A stretch of 64,000 nucleotides of DNA, from positions 3,790,472 through 3,854,471 of the forward strand of contig BCIA01000005.1 in assembly GCA_001599815.1 (NCBI GenBank), written 5' to 3'. The position numbers were made by a program, and so were the translations under genes. Origin of the DNA: Furcasterigmium furcatum (taxonomy: Eukaryota > Ascomycota > Sordariomycetes > Glomerellales > Plectosphaerellaceae). Of this stretch, positions 11,001 to 22,713 are shown in pieces. Each line of letters begins with the position of its first letter. Within the stretch, counting starts at the first letter, position 1. Below the pieces are notes generated by a model. That model saw only the letters and a program-made list of their open reading frames with translations. It ran no database searches and was not told where the DNA came from.

Positions 11001-11336
11001 GATGAGAAAAGCACCCAGGCCGGCAGGCGTCCTGACACTGATTATCCTTACCAGCGTACAAGGAGCCGCCTGGCAGCGAACCGAGAGATTGAAGGGACGG
11101 CGCAATAGGTTTGGTTTGGAGTTTGGGGAGCGAGCCGACACAATAACAGTGTCAACCGCATCATACTAAGGATACAATCCTTTACCCAGAGACAATATAG
11201 TGTACAACATGCTACGAAGAGATACGATATTCATCACAAACGCAACAGTTATTCGACCCACTGTCCAACTTTTTACACCTCTAACGCCAGCGGCCCAAGG
11301 CGAGACCAGGTCTCGGCCATTCTTGATATCCTGCCC
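11001..11336. other. Convergent 3' intergenic region
   Basis: About 336 bp between the stops of the iec1-like gene (+) and the small membrane protein (-). A/T-rich patches at about 11160-11250 probably serve polyadenylation. No gene seen. Confidence 0.5.
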
Positions 11337-11920
11337 CTACTGCCCCTTCTTCTTCGCCCGGTACGATTCGGAGTTTTTAAACGGCCACCCGCTCGTGTCC
11401 TTGTCATACCCCGTTTTCTTGCTCTTCCGCCCCTTGTCTCCCGCGAACATCACGCACCACAGCCCCATGCACGCCAGCACCGCGGAGGCCAGCGCGCCGA
11501 GCGCAAAGGCCGTCTGCGTCTGGCGCGACCACACGAAGCGGGTGTAGCAGTAGGCCCCAGCCGAGGCGTGGTGCAGTGCCGAGAGGAAGATGGCGGCATC
11601 GGCGAATGGGGAGGGCTTTCCTTCCGTGGCTCCTCCGTCCTCAGAGCCAATGGGCAGAGCGCCGGAGAGGACGACGGTCGTGAGGGCGTAGAAGAGGAGG
11701 GCGAGGCCGAGGGAGCGTGCGAAGTATATCTCGAGGGCTGTCGGCGGGGAGAGCTCGTCGCGAAGGAGGGAGGTGATGAAGCCCGGCCAGATGATCAGCG
11801 GGAGAGCCTGGAGGGTGAGCCAGCCGAGGTTCGTGAATGCGTAGGTCGATATGGCCTGTGTGTTGTTAGTTAGCTGGTATGTGTAAGAGATATAGTACCT
11901 TGGATATGACTTGCGTCCAT
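11337..11920 (-). CDS. Small multi-pass membrane protein with probable GC-AG intron
   Basis: Proposed exons are 11920-11915 (ATG GAC only) and 11855-11337, giving 174 residues. The long exon has a clear membrane-protein frame: hydrophobic segments near residues 10-35 (TYAFTNLGWLTLQALPLII), 48-70, 85-110 and 115-135. It ends in a Lys-rich tail with GDKGRKSKKTGYDKDTSGWP. The nearest ATG is out of frame if the canonical GT at 11898 is used. Using GCAAGT at 11914 as donor restores phase 0 and gives M-D-A-I-S-T-Y-A-F. I recall similar conserved fungal proteins of unknown function but no named family. The start is inferred; the body is secure. Divergent from nar1. Confidence 0.65.
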
Positions 11921-12501
11921 GGTTTTTGATTGTCTAGATGATCCTGTCTCCTCCTGTCGAGAGCTTCGAGGTCCAATGCTGCACGAGAGCTGATCAGCTC
12001 AGCTCACGTTCACGGCGACGTCATTGGGCTCCGTGTGGACCCGCATATATTTTGGACCCCCTCCGAGTTGCACCCCATCCGCACCACCTTCCATTCCTTT
12101 CCGGCGGGCCCAGGCGCCCTCTGCACCTTCGCCGCTTCGGATGTCACCCCCACTTCAGCCGCCACTTGCCGATGTCGCAGGGTCCTGACGGTGCCTTCCG
12201 CCGCCCAAATGCCAGTGGTGGGGGATCGATTTCCAATCACCTTGACATACACCCCAAATTATTTCACATTTCCGAGGCCGACACTGGGACATCCAAAGGT
12301 GTTCTACTATTCCATTAACCGCGAGGCGAAAACCGGGAGGGATATCTTTTACTTCAGTCCACGGACAGTCCCTCCTTTACCACTCCCCAGTCGACAGATC
12401 CTGCTGCGGAAGTTCAGACTTGTCACGGCAGAAAAAACGCCGTCTTCAACGCCTCGCGAGACCCCCGGGCACTCGGCCGAGCAACCGAAGAAGTCGCCGC
12501 C
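11921..12501. other. Divergent promoter between membrane protein and nar1
   Basis: 581 bp holding both promoters. A small minus-strand frame at 12010-12252 looks random. CT-rich stretches occur at 12055-12120 and 12350-12400. No RNA gene identified. Confidence 0.5.
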
Positions 12502-14259
12502 ATGAGCGCAATTCTCTCCACAGACGACCTCAACGACTTCATCAGTCCTGGCGTCGCCTGCATTAAACCCGTCGAAACCCTCCCCGCCATCCCGACGCCC
12601 CAAGACTCCTCCCTCGAACACGAAGTCGTCCTCGACGGCCAACCAGGATCCGCGGCCGCAGCCAAGGCCAATGAGCCCGCCCAAATATCCCTGACCGACT
12701 GCCTTGCCTGCTCAGGCTGCGTCACGTCCGCCGAAGCCGTCCTTGTGAGCTTGCAGAGCCACACCGAAGTCCTCAATAGCCTCGATTTTGGGCCGTCACT
12801 CCGCATCGTCGGCCCCGACGAGAAGGGCCAGTTCCGAGTTGACGGACTGGAGGATGAATCCCGCAAGCTATTCGTGGCAAGCGTCTCGCCCCAGACAAGG
12901 GCGAGTCTCGCCGCTGCTACCGGCCATAAGACAAGCGAGAAAGAGGCGGGCTACATGCTGGACAGGCTGTTGAGTGGGCCGGATGGCCTTGCCGGCGGAG
13001 GCAAGTTCAACAACGGCTTCACGTGGGTGTTGGATACCAACATTGCTCGCGAAGCATGCTTGGTTCTCGGCGCCGACGAGGTCCTCGGGACTGACGATGC
13101 GCCCCCTTCTTCCGATCCCAAGCCGACCTTGACCTCGAACTGCCCCGGTTGGGTGTGCTACGCAGAGAAGACACATCCTCATGTGCTCCCTCATCTGTCC
13201 AAGACAAAATCCCCACAAGCGTTGATGGGAACGCTCCTCAAGACGACATTGAGCCGAACGCTGGGCATTCCGCCAAGTCGGATATGGCACCTGGCTGTCA
13301 TGCCGTGCTTTGATAAGAAGCTCGAGGCCAGTCGGGAAGAGTTGACTGACTCTGTCTGGGGCGGAGACGGAAAGCCGGGCCGGGGTGTTCGGGATGTCGA
13401 CTGTGTGATCACCAGCAAGGAGATCTTGATGTTGGCAGAGTCGAGGGGCTTCAACTTCTTCGATTTGCCCCGCAGCAGGCCTTCTCAGCCCCGCCAGCAG
13501 TACCCCGACGCCAAGCTCGATCGATTTCTCTTCCCGCCTCGCGTGGCTGGCAGATCGCAGCCCGTCGCTGGCTCCTCCGGCGGCAATCTGTACTTTGTCC
13601 TGCAAAGCGTCGTCGCAAAGAACCCGGGATCATCGATCCAAGTCATTCGCGGCCGCAACACCGACGTCACCGAGTATCTTGTCAACTCGGCGGCAGGCGA
13701 GCCGATATTCAAGGCTGCGCGATATTACGGGTTCAGGAACATTCAGAACCTTGTCCGCAGGCTCAAGCCGGCGCGTCCATCCCGCATGCCTGGCGGCAAG
13801 CCGTTCGGCAGTGCCAGGAGGCCGACAGGAAAGCCCACCGGTCTGGAGCACGCTTTCGTCGAGGTGATGGCATGCCCCGGCGGTTGCACCAACGGCGGAG
13901 GCCAAATCAAGGTCGATGATCCCATCATTATGGAACGTAAGGGCTGGACAGGGAAGCCCGGGCCGCAGGAGCAGAAGCAGTGGCTGCAGGAAGTTGATGA
14001 GGCATACTTCTCAGCGGAGGACACGGAGGGCGAGAACGGCGCTTTGGGGGCCGACGAGCCCCGGGATGACGTTGTTGATGGTATTTCCCCTTCGTACATT
14101 AGAGATACCCTGGCGCATTGGTCGCGCCTCACGGGCGTAGCCCTCGATAGACTGGCACTCACGACGTATCGTGAAGTCATCAGCGACGTTGGCAAGGACA
14201 AGACCACCGACACGGAGCGGGTGGTGCAGCTTGCTGGCAAGGTTGGCGGCGGTTGGTAG
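12502..14259 (+). CDS. nar1: Cytosolic Fe-S cluster assembly factor Nar1
   Basis: An intronless gene of 585 residues. It belongs to the iron-only hydrogenase-like Nar1/NARFL family, an essential CIA component that binds two [4Fe-4S] clusters and helps pass clusters to cytosolic and nuclear apoproteins. N-terminal cluster ligands are visible as C20 (GVACIKP) and the C67-x2-C70-x2-C73 group (CLACSGC). C-terminal cluster ligands are C214 (SNCPGWVC), C269 (VMPCFDKK), and C458 and C462 (ACPGGCTNGGG). The ATG sits in a good context (GCCGCCATGA). The family usually has about 490 residues; the excess lies in low-conservation insertions around 150-200 and 480-520. Divergent from a small membrane protein and convergent with the SUZ-domain gene, whose stop is 39 bp away. 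Confidence 0.95.
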   Translation: MSAILSTDDLNDFISPGVACIKPVETLPAIPTPQDSSLEHEVVLDGQPGSAAAAKANEPAQISLTDCLACSGCVTSAEAVLVSLQSHTEVLNSLDFGPSLRIVGPDEKGQFRVDGLEDESRKLFVASVSPQTRASLAAATGHKTSEKEAGYMLDRLLSGPDGLAGGGKFNNGFTWVLDTNIAREACLVLGADEVLGTDDAPPSSDPKPTLTSNCPGWVCYAEKTHPHVLPHLSKTKSPQALMGTLLKTTLSRTLGIPPSRIWHLAVMPCFDKKLEASREELTDSVWGGDGKPGRGVRDVDCVITSKEILMLAESRGFNFFDLPRSRPSQPRQQYPDAKLDRFLFPPRVAGRSQPVAGSSGGNLYFVLQSVVAKNPGSSIQVIRGRNTDVTEYLVNSAAGEPIFKAARYYGFRNIQNLVRRLKPARPSRMPGGKPFGSARRPTGKPTGLEHAFVEVMACPGGCTNGGGQIKVDDPIIMERKGWTGKPGPQEQKQWLQEVDEAYFSAEDTEGENGALGADEPRDDVVDGISPSYIRDTLAHWSRLTGVALDRLALTTYREVISDVGKDKTTDTERVVQLAGKVGGGW

Positions 14260-14298
14260 ATAGACACATAGGCTGCTGGAAGTTGCAGCGTGGAAATA

Positions 14299-15293
14299 TT
14301 AGTCCCTGCCTTGACCATCGCGTCTGGCGAAGCCAAATCCTCCTCGCCCGCTGCCGTCTGGGCCTCGTGGTGCGCGAATAGCCGGCAGCGCCTGGTCCTG
14401 CTCCTTAGGCGAGGCTCTACCGGAGCCAGGCATGCTGTCTCCCCCTCGCCTGCCGGGCCTAGCAGCGGCATTTGGGTCGAACAGCTCCCTCGCCTCCAGC
14501 CCGCTTCCGGGCCTTTTAACGTCGCCAGAAAACTGCTGATGCTGTTGTTGCTGCGGCGACGGCGGCGCCTGCTGGTTCTGATATAACTGCTGCTGCTGCT
14601 GCTGTCGGCTACCGCCGCCTCGCTGCCCTCCTCGGCCTCTGCCTCGGCCCCTGCCTCTCTGGTTCTGGTAGGCACCGCCTCGCGAGTCTGATCTCGGGGG
14701 CGTCACTGTGCCGGGGCTCGAGGCGCCAGATGAAGGGTTCGACTCGCCAAAGATCTTGGCTCGGGCCTCGTCGTATCTCCTCTGCTTCTCCTCGCGCTCG
14801 CGCTGCTGTTTCGCCCGGATTTCTTCGGGGGAGAGCTGCGCGGCCTTATTCTTCTGTCCGTCTTCGTCGTCGTCATCGTCACCAATCGAGAGCTGGGACA
14901 TGGCCCCAGTCACGGGGTCACGGCGGGCGAGGACTGGGCCGGTGGGCTTGCGGCTGAGGACCTTTACCTGGGGTTTGAAGGCCGAGGCTAGAGGTACGCT
15001 GGTGGTCGCTTCGACGAAATGGTTTGTTTCCTGGCTGCGGCGTAATTTCAGCATCGCGGACAGACGGGGACGCAACACCTGGTCGACGGGCAGACAGGAA
15101 TTGGTGCAAAGTCGGCTACTCACGCCTCTTCCCACAGCTTGCGATTCATCTCAGCATGCTGGGCCAGCCGCTGCCTCTGGGTCAAGGGCTTGGCGGGTAC
15201 CGGTTCTGGGTCGGGGAGGCGGTCCTGCCTGTCGGCCTGGGCCTCCCAGTCGTCATCATCCCAGGCATCGGGGACGGGGCCTTTCTTCCCCAT
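14299..15293 (-). CDS. SUZ/SUZ-C domain RNA-associated protein (SZRD1-like)
   Basis: Two exons, 15293-15124 and 15034-14299, phase 2, giving 301 residues. The N-terminus has a short acidic Trp motif (DAWDDDDWEAQAD), as in animal SZRD1. A SUZ-type segment follows, from KVLSRKPTGPVLARRD to a helical, charged stretch ending RYDEARAKIFG. Then come an RGRGRG/GGQRGGG arginine-glycine region, glutamine-rich runs and the SUZ-C-like end IRAPRGPDGSGRGGF. SUZ domains bind RNA and RGG tracts commonly do too, so a role in mRNA binding or stability is likely. The polyglutamine run is encoded by a CTG/CAG microsatellite at about 14589-14609. Family placement rests on domain order seen in the sequence. Confidence 0.8.
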
Positions 15294-18200
15294 ATTGAGA
15301 GATCAATGCTGGTCGTCGATGCGAGAGTTGCAGCCGGGTGCCAGTAGGAGCCTGCAGGGCGGCGTGAACATTCGAGAGATTACGCGAGCATAATTTGATG
15401 AAGCGGAACCAGATACCGACGATGCGGAGGGTATGAATCGAAGCACGGAGATCGAGGTGTGATGGGGAAAAGTTGACGTGAGGTTGAAATGCAGCTCTGG
15501 ACTGAAGTTGTCTTCTGGCACCCCACTTCTGAGGGCTCAAGGCACTTCAGAGGTACAATAATCTAGCATGGATTCAGGTTCGCAAGGATGTATCTTGCAA
15601 GTCTCTCTGTTGGACCGGCCGGCAAAAATGGTGGTGGGTCTCAGGGTGCTGTGGGGTAAAAGTGAATGGAATCGCTGAGCTACGGCGCCCTGGAGATGCT
15701 CGACGATTGAACTTGAACCTCGAGATCACTCGCCGCTCTTCTCCTGCACTTACGCATTATGTGGTGCGTTTCCCCAGACTCTGAGCGCCTTTTCCCGGCA
15801 CTTCACAGCATCTCTGGTTCGATTGGCCGCGGCATCACCTTTCCTTGCCCAATGGCAGAATACAGAGCGGACGCTCGGTCCTCGCTGTCAAGTCAGTTGC
15901 CAAGCTGGTTGAGCTGTCCCGCGGAGAGGCTGCCTCCTGGAACCGAGAGTGCTCACGCTAGACGTGAGCTGTTTATCGAATCCTCGGAGACAGCATCCGC
16001 GGCAGCATTGGAAGGAGAGATGGTGCACTATAAAGGTTTTAGGAAGCGAATTGGCGTGGCCTTGACTGGGGACTCGGCTTCGAGAGCCTAATTGCCCATC
16101 AACTTGACACAGGCGCACTTAGTACGGCATCTTCTCAGCGGCACCGGATATCACACGTGCCGACCCATATTGCGGGCGTCGTTTGGAATCTTATTTCCAA
16201 TTAGCAATTGGGAAAGGTTCGGGTCACAGCAGTAAGTACCTATGTCATCCTCGGCTCGACCCGGTCGACCGGTGAGCTTTTTAAGTCCGCGTAGAACGCG
16301 GATTTGCAACAGGTATGCGCCACCTCAAGGAGTTCTCACGTTCTCTCTTCGGCCCCTCTCTCGTCAGCTGTGCGACCGACCTCGATGCACAGCGCTCGTA
16401 TGCGCATTCATGTAAGTATGCAAGTTGCCTCGTACCGCTTCCTTGCACCATCTCCGCCGGGCGGCTCCGGTGGATGCCATAGGCTGGCAGCATGGCCAAT
16501 GCAGATGCGCCATCCTGTCTGTCAAGCGAGTCGAGGGGGCCCAGACCAGAGATCTGGAAACAAGAGGCCAGACATACGGCGTCGATGCAGGCACGACGCC
16601 CCAGGCTCGCTTCGCGCAGGGCAGCCTGGAGGCGCCGCCCAATGAAGGCGTCATGGCCGCTGCCGCGTCGTTGGGAACTGGGAAAAGGCCGAGGTCCCTG
16701 CGCGCCGCATGACCTGTCCAGCGAGCCGAGTGGCCATCAAGGCTGTGCCGGGGTGCCCATTGACATGAGCTACCTGACATGTCGCACGCGATGCCTCGCA
16801 GGTCGCAAGCGCTGGTCCCATCCGAGACAATCTAGACTCCAATAGATCGCTGCCTCTTCCTGTTCGTCAAGTCAAGCTCGGTCACCAAGGGGACAGATAG
16901 CGCAATGGAGGCAGGACGGGCGAGGGGCTGAGCCAGGCGGGCGAATATATTGGACGCGGAGGTGCCTCCCAATCTCGTTTCTGACGCGAGCGATCAACTG
17001 TTACGGGAGGGGCTGAAGAGATGACGGGGGATGGATGGATGCAAGGCGGCGGTGATGCAGATGGATGTTCTATATAAAATGCATTGGCATTCATGATTGA
17101 TCATCCCGCATTCGGATCCTGTCATGTCGCGTAGGTACCCAGTCCCTGACTCAGCTGCTGTAAGCCCGCCCCCAAGGAGTTGAGCTTGACAGTGAGATCT
17201 GTTGATGCGTTGAAACCCCAACCTGCCGACGGCCAGCAGAACTGCAAACAGTGGTGGTGTCTGAGGCGCTGAGTCCTCGGGGCCAGGCGTCCAGCGGGCC
17301 GCAGCAGAGAACCTGCACCCAAGCCTTCTTACCAAGGGTCGGTTCCAGAACCCCAGGCCATCCACAATCGCCCCCTCCGTTCCGAGTCACATACAGATAT
17401 TGCTTCATTGGCGTTGAACAGCCTCTCAAGTCCAGGCCAGATCCAATGTGCTCCACCGAGCCCATGCGTACCTACTGCCCGGACTACTACCTACAGCGGC
17501 TGCATTCCATGTCAGTGCGATCAGGGACTCGGTTCCCTACTGGACAGGCGAGCACCCGCTAGAATCGCTGGATCACTGGCCCGCATTACCCCTCCTTCCC
17601 AACGAGTCATCCAACCCCACCATAAAGACCCCCCTCACCTCGTCCCGCCTCCTCCCGGCCTCACTCGCCTGCAAGTGAAGCAAGCCTTGGGAAAGACCCC
17701 TCCCTCAGTTCCACAACCCCCAAACAGCCTCCAACAACTTTCCTCCCACCTGCACTCACTCATCACTCACTGCCAGTGACAACCATCCCACCGCACCAGC
17801 ACCATTTAACCTTCGATTGCCCGAGTGCGAGCTTGTGCGAGTGAACTCAGCCATCGCCGAACCACCTGCTGCTGGTCTGGGTACGGGGTTCTTTTTCTTC
17901 TACTAGCAAAAATTCCCTCCTCATCATCGGTTCCTCATCTCGGCCGCCGCCCAGCAAGCAGGCAGCTCTCCGTCCGTCCTCTTTCTGCCTCATCATCCTG
18001 CAACCCCCCGCAGGCTCTCTCTCGGAACGACAACCCGAGACCAACATTACATCCCGCGCAGCCACGTACGGCATCCCGTCCGTTTTGTCCGCCCCAGAAT
18101 ACCGGCTGGCCTTTGTTTGCCGGGGCCGCAAGCCTCCATTAAGCAACCCGCCCTCGCACCAAACCGCAGACTTCCGTGGACCACCGTCCATCCATCCATA

Positions 18201-19994
18201 TAGCCAGCCCGGCGTCCCAAGGCAAGCCAGGCAGGCAGGCATCACAGAGAGAAGCGATGGCGAACCCCAACGACGCGGCCGGCAACAACACCAACGGCGG
18301 TGCTGCCAACCCGCACCACGGCGGCTCCTCCAACGCAGGCGGCTTCGACCTCTTGAAGAGGGCGACCCAGGCCATGATGATGTCAAGCTCCAGCTCCAGG
18401 TATGCAACACATCTCCTCCGTCTCCATTCGCACGCATGGCAGGCCAGGGCAGGCATGCACATCCATCCCCCCAGCAGATCTTCCCCGTCAGAGAGCTATG
18501 ATCGAGTCCATCGTCCGTCCTCCTTGCGGAGCCTCTACCCCCGCTGTTTCTGGGAGGTCGCGGCCAGTGCCGACGACTGTTCCCTGTTTGCTACAGCTGC
18601 CCGGCCAGCCAGCAAGCAAGCACTGTTGTTCCCCTCCATGTATTATGGCTCTCAGTCATCATCAGGCGACCCCGGGCGCTCGGTAAGCTGGGCCAAGCTG
18701 GATGAATCCAGGATCGATCCCCTGATAAGCTTCTCCCACCATCACCCCATGCCTACGAGTGTAGGGAGGTAGTGTATGCTACCCAAACGCGTGGCAACAG
18801 AGCACGACTCGCTCCGAATACATCGTGCCGCCGCCTCAGCGGGCAATTCGTGGAGCAGGGTTCCTCTATCCGGCCTAGTCCCATCGACACGGGCTGGGTG
18901 AGGTTCCCCCCCTCCCCTCTCGCGAACCCTGCCGCCAGGTCTGAGACGTGTTCCAGCTGCGGGATGGCCGATGCTGCATCATCATACAGCACTGCGCGGC
19001 CGGCGGGCGGGCGAGTTGGGGTGTGCTCAGCAAGCAGCTCGAGAGACAGCCCGGGATGAGCCCGTTCGCACATGTCAATTTCCCAACGAACGAACACCAC
19101 CCCCCCTGCCGCCGTTGACATTGGAACCTCTCGTGGTAGTCCACCAGCAATTGCCTTTGGAGCGCGCCGGTTTCCGGACACCGATGACCGTCCTCTGTCT
19201 GGCGGCTCGTCTGGCACAGGTTGAGGCCTGACTCGCCCAAGATGCCTAGCTACCTAGTTCGTCATCCACCGGGCTCGTTTTGCCAGCTTCCACTTCAAGC
19301 TTGAGGGGCTCTGCTCGACCCCTCATAGCGGAGCCGTTCATCCTGCCTATCCCATGCGCCGGCGGCAGTGGGATGAGCTTTTTGCCCCGCCATTCACCCA
19401 TGCCCCCCTCTCTCCCCTTCGATCCTTGGGAGACACCCCTGGTGGTGCTGATGCTGCTGCCACTGCTTGCTGTGCCCTGCAGATGGCATGTCGGGTCGGC
19501 CTCACTAGGGTGTCTTCGGGACGAAAAATATCTCTCTGGCCACCTACCATGACAGCTGCTCCCTTTCCCGGATATGCCTGACCTGAACTCGGCCTGGCCA
19601 TTCGCCTGCCCCTTTTGCCTGCTTGCCTGCCTTTTCCTCTCTCCCCTCTCCCGGTCTCTATCAAGAAGAGCGCGGTTAGGCCGTCGGCGAAAATTTTCGC
19701 CCGCCCTATTCTCGTCATAGACACACCACACGCAACACGCTGCCGCTGCTTGCTGCTGGCGCACCACACGCCACCTCACACCCTGAAGCTATTACTAGTA
19801 CTCCGCTGTTGCCATCGCGGACCCGTCATGCTTGGCGCGCCGGGCACGAGCTAGCCCTTCCACTTTTTTCTCGCCTCCGCTTTTCGCTTGCTTGCTTGAC
19901 CACTTCCTGGCAGTTCCAGGTTATTCTGTGTCATTTATCATCCTGAAGCCTGCCTGCTACTTGCTGCCTTTGTCGAGTCTTATATACGTTCAAC
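15294..19994. other. 4.7-kb gene-poor region and sch9 leader
   Basis: Between the SUZ gene and the sch9 ATG. Many frames are open because of GC content, but their translations look random. The last 2.2 kb is CT-rich with CCATCCATCC and similar runs and probably forms a long promoter plus 5' leader for sch9. A small ATG-initiated frame at 18257, ending in a good donor at 18400, is annotated separately. No tRNA or transposon found. Confidence 0.5.
18257..18399 (+). other. Candidate upstream exon or uORF in the sch9 leader
   Basis: An ATG-initiated, 47-codon, Asn/Gly/Ser-rich stretch (MANPNDAAGNNTNGG, later MMMSSSSS) ends exactly at a GTATGC donor. Composition differs from the surrounding CT-rich leader. 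A phase-compatible acceptor exists at 19947-19948, 46 nt before the sch9 ATG, but the joined sequence is not obviously conserved. It could be an alternative N-terminal exon of sch9, an upstream ORF with a leader intron, or chance. Confidence 0.3.
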
Positions 19995-22713
19995 ATGGGG
20001 GGCATTCAGATTAACCAGACTCCCAGGCCCGCCACGGGCGACGACGATGGCACGGATCAGATCGGCTTTGATACGCCCCGCTCGGGTGTGGCGACGCCGC
20101 AGCCCGACCTCCACGATAAACGGCTTCCCGGCATTATGAGCTACTTTGGTCAGGTTCGTAAGACTTCTACTCAGAGCTCTCCTCCCAGTGCTTCTTCAGC
20201 CTCGTCGCCCACGGCAGCAAATGCAGAGGACAAGGCCGCGGTTACACCCCCTGCTTCTGGTTCCGATCTCTCCAACGCCGTGTCCCTTGCGCCTGCTTCT
20301 GCCACAATGTCACACCCTCCTCAGAGTGGGGAGATCCCTCCTGTTGCGGCTGCACAAGCTTTGCCTTCAAGCAGCATGCATCCGTACCCAACACCACCTG
20401 ATTCAAGACCTTCGTCCAAAGAACGGGCAGCGGGCAGCAACTCGGCGTCGACGGGAGGCCCTCTTGCAAGCCAACCTCTTCTCCGCCAGAAGAGCACTTC
20501 AGATGCGCGGTCACTCCCCTTCACAAACACCATGTCCTCTCTTTCGAGCACCGTCACAGCCTCGGTTGCCGTTCATGCGCCGCATCTGTCCAACCCCAGC
20601 GCGTCTTCTCAGCCCGCCAGCCCGTTGTCCCCTGCCCAGCCAGCTGCTGGTTGGGAGCCTGATATTTCCAGTCTCAAACTCTCTTCACCGCTTGATGAGC
20701 TGAGAAAGCTAACACGAGTGTCGGATGTAAAGAGCGGTCCCCCTACTCCTACCAGGGCCCTGTCTACGGCACAGCCCTCTCAATCGGATGACAGACTCGG
20801 ATCCAAGCGCAGCAGCAATGAGACGGGCCCATCCAGCGGCACACAAACCCCGCGTGCCTCGGGTGTCGCCCAGGTGCCGGCCGCCAAGGGCAAGCTCACC
20901 ATCAAGATTGTCGAGGCCAGGGGACTGCGGAAGGCTAGGGATCCTTACGTTGTCGCCGTCTTCCAGCGGAGCGAGCTGATCTCGGGAGGCCCACGCTCCG
21001 TCCAGGATGAAGATGACGAGCACATGGCTGTGCCTGGCATGGGCGGAGTGGCGATTCAACGCCAGGGAAGCGACTCTGGTCGCCCTGCTGTTTCCATTCC
21101 CATGAGAAGCCGGCAAAGCAGCAGCACCAGCGTTACCGACCACAACGCCTTCAGGAACCGCACGATGCGGTCCTTCACAAGCCCGGCATGGGATGCCGAG
21201 GCCGTCTTGTAAGCTGACCCGCCGCGATTCTGTGGCTCGATGGATATGCTGACTCATTTCCAGCGACGTTGTTGATTCAGACATGCTGGTTAACCTCTCT
21301 GTCTATAATCACGGAACCAACGGAGAAGAGTTTCTCGGCCATGTCGACATCCAGGCATCAATGGATGCCCCGGTCCGTGGGTGGTTCGCTATTTCCGGCC
21401 ATATTGATACCACGGATGCCCCGACGGGTGAAATCTACGTCGAAGCCGAGTATCAGCGTGTCGAGCGCAAGCACTTCGGCCCAGAAGACTTCCAAATTCT
21501 GAAACTGATCGGCAAGGGTACATTCGGTCAGGTATACCAAGTCCGGAAGAAGGATACCGGGCGAATTTACGCCATGAAGGTCCTGTCGAAGAAGGTCATT
21601 GTCCAGAAGAAGGAAGTTGCTCACACTGTTGGTGAGCGAAACATCCTCGTCCGGACTGCGACCACGGACTCGCCGTTTATTGTCGGCCTCAAGTTCTCCT
21701 TCCAGACACCGTCTGATCTCTACCTGGTCACGGACTACATGTCTGGCGGAGAGCTCTTCTGGCACCTGCAAAAGGAGGGACGGTTTGACGAGAAGCGAGC
21801 AAAGTTCTACATTGCGGAGCTCATCCTGGCCATCGAGCATCTGCACCGGAACGACATTGTCTACCGCGACTTAAAGCCCGAGAACATCCTCCTCGATGCA
21901 AACGGCCATATCGCTCTTTGTGATTTTGGTTTGTCCAAGGCCAACTTGACCAAGAACGACACCACGAATACGTTCTGCGGCACAACAGAGTATCTTGCGC
22001 CCGAGGTCCTGCTCGATGAGTCAGGCTACACCAAGATGGTGGACTTCTGGTCCCTCGGCGTCCTGGTGTTCGAGATGTGTTGTGGCTGGAGCCCGTTCTA
22101 TGCCGAGGACACCCAGCAAATGTACAAAAACATCGCCTTCGGCAAAGTGCGGTTTCCTAGGGATACGCTGTCACAGGAAGGACGCAATTTTGTCAAGGGC
22201 TTGCTGAACAGGAACCCGAAGCACAGACTGGGAGCATCTCTTGATGCCGAGGAACTCAAGAGGCACCCATTCTTTGACGATGTGGACTGGGAGGCACTTT
22301 CGAAGAAGCTCATCACGCCGCCATTCAAGCCCAAGTTGACATCGGCCACCGATGTCTCCTACTTTGACCCCGAATTTACCAACGCCCTCGACAACAGCGG
22401 TTCCCTCAACGAGAGGGCCGCGGCGTTGGCACGTGGCTTTGCCACTTCAACACCCCTCTCGCCGTCGGTCCAGGCCAACTTCCAGGGATTCACGTTCGTT
22501 GACGAAAGCGCCCTGGATGACCACATGAAGGACAGGCGAACATACGACGATGAAGAGATGAATGACCGACAGGATGACGACTGGGACGATCTCGGAGACG
22601 TTGCACCCCGGCGAAGCAACAGGATGAGCGGCATCGAGAGAACCAGCACCCGAGACAGCAAGGACGAGTCCCACGATGACCAGATGATCGGCAACTCTCA
22701 CTTTGACATTTGA
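19995..22713 (+). CDS. sch9: C2-domain AGC protein kinase Sch9
   Basis: Two exons, 19995-21208 and 21264-22713, phase 2, giving 887 residues. The N-terminal Ser/Pro-rich region contains the conserved block GFDTPRSGVATPQPDL. A C2 domain runs from about residue 299 (GKLTIKIVEARGLRKARDPY) to about 440 and is crossed by the intron. The kinase domain spans about 481-740: glycine loop GKGTFGQVY, AMKVL lysine, YRDLKPEN catalytic loop, CDFGLSK, and activation loop TNTFCGTTEYLAPE. The AGC C-tail carries a turn-motif region and the hydrophobic motif FQGFTFVDE near 812. All catalytic residues are present. Sch9 acts under TORC1 and nutrient signals, controlling growth, stress resistance and, in filamentous fungi, development. 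The 5' leader appears unusually long. Confidence 0.95.

Noticed and set aside
16364..16780. 138-codon minus-strand frame in the 4.7-kb gap
   Set aside because: Has an ATG but no domain, signal or compositional pattern, and competes with overlapping frames on the other strand.
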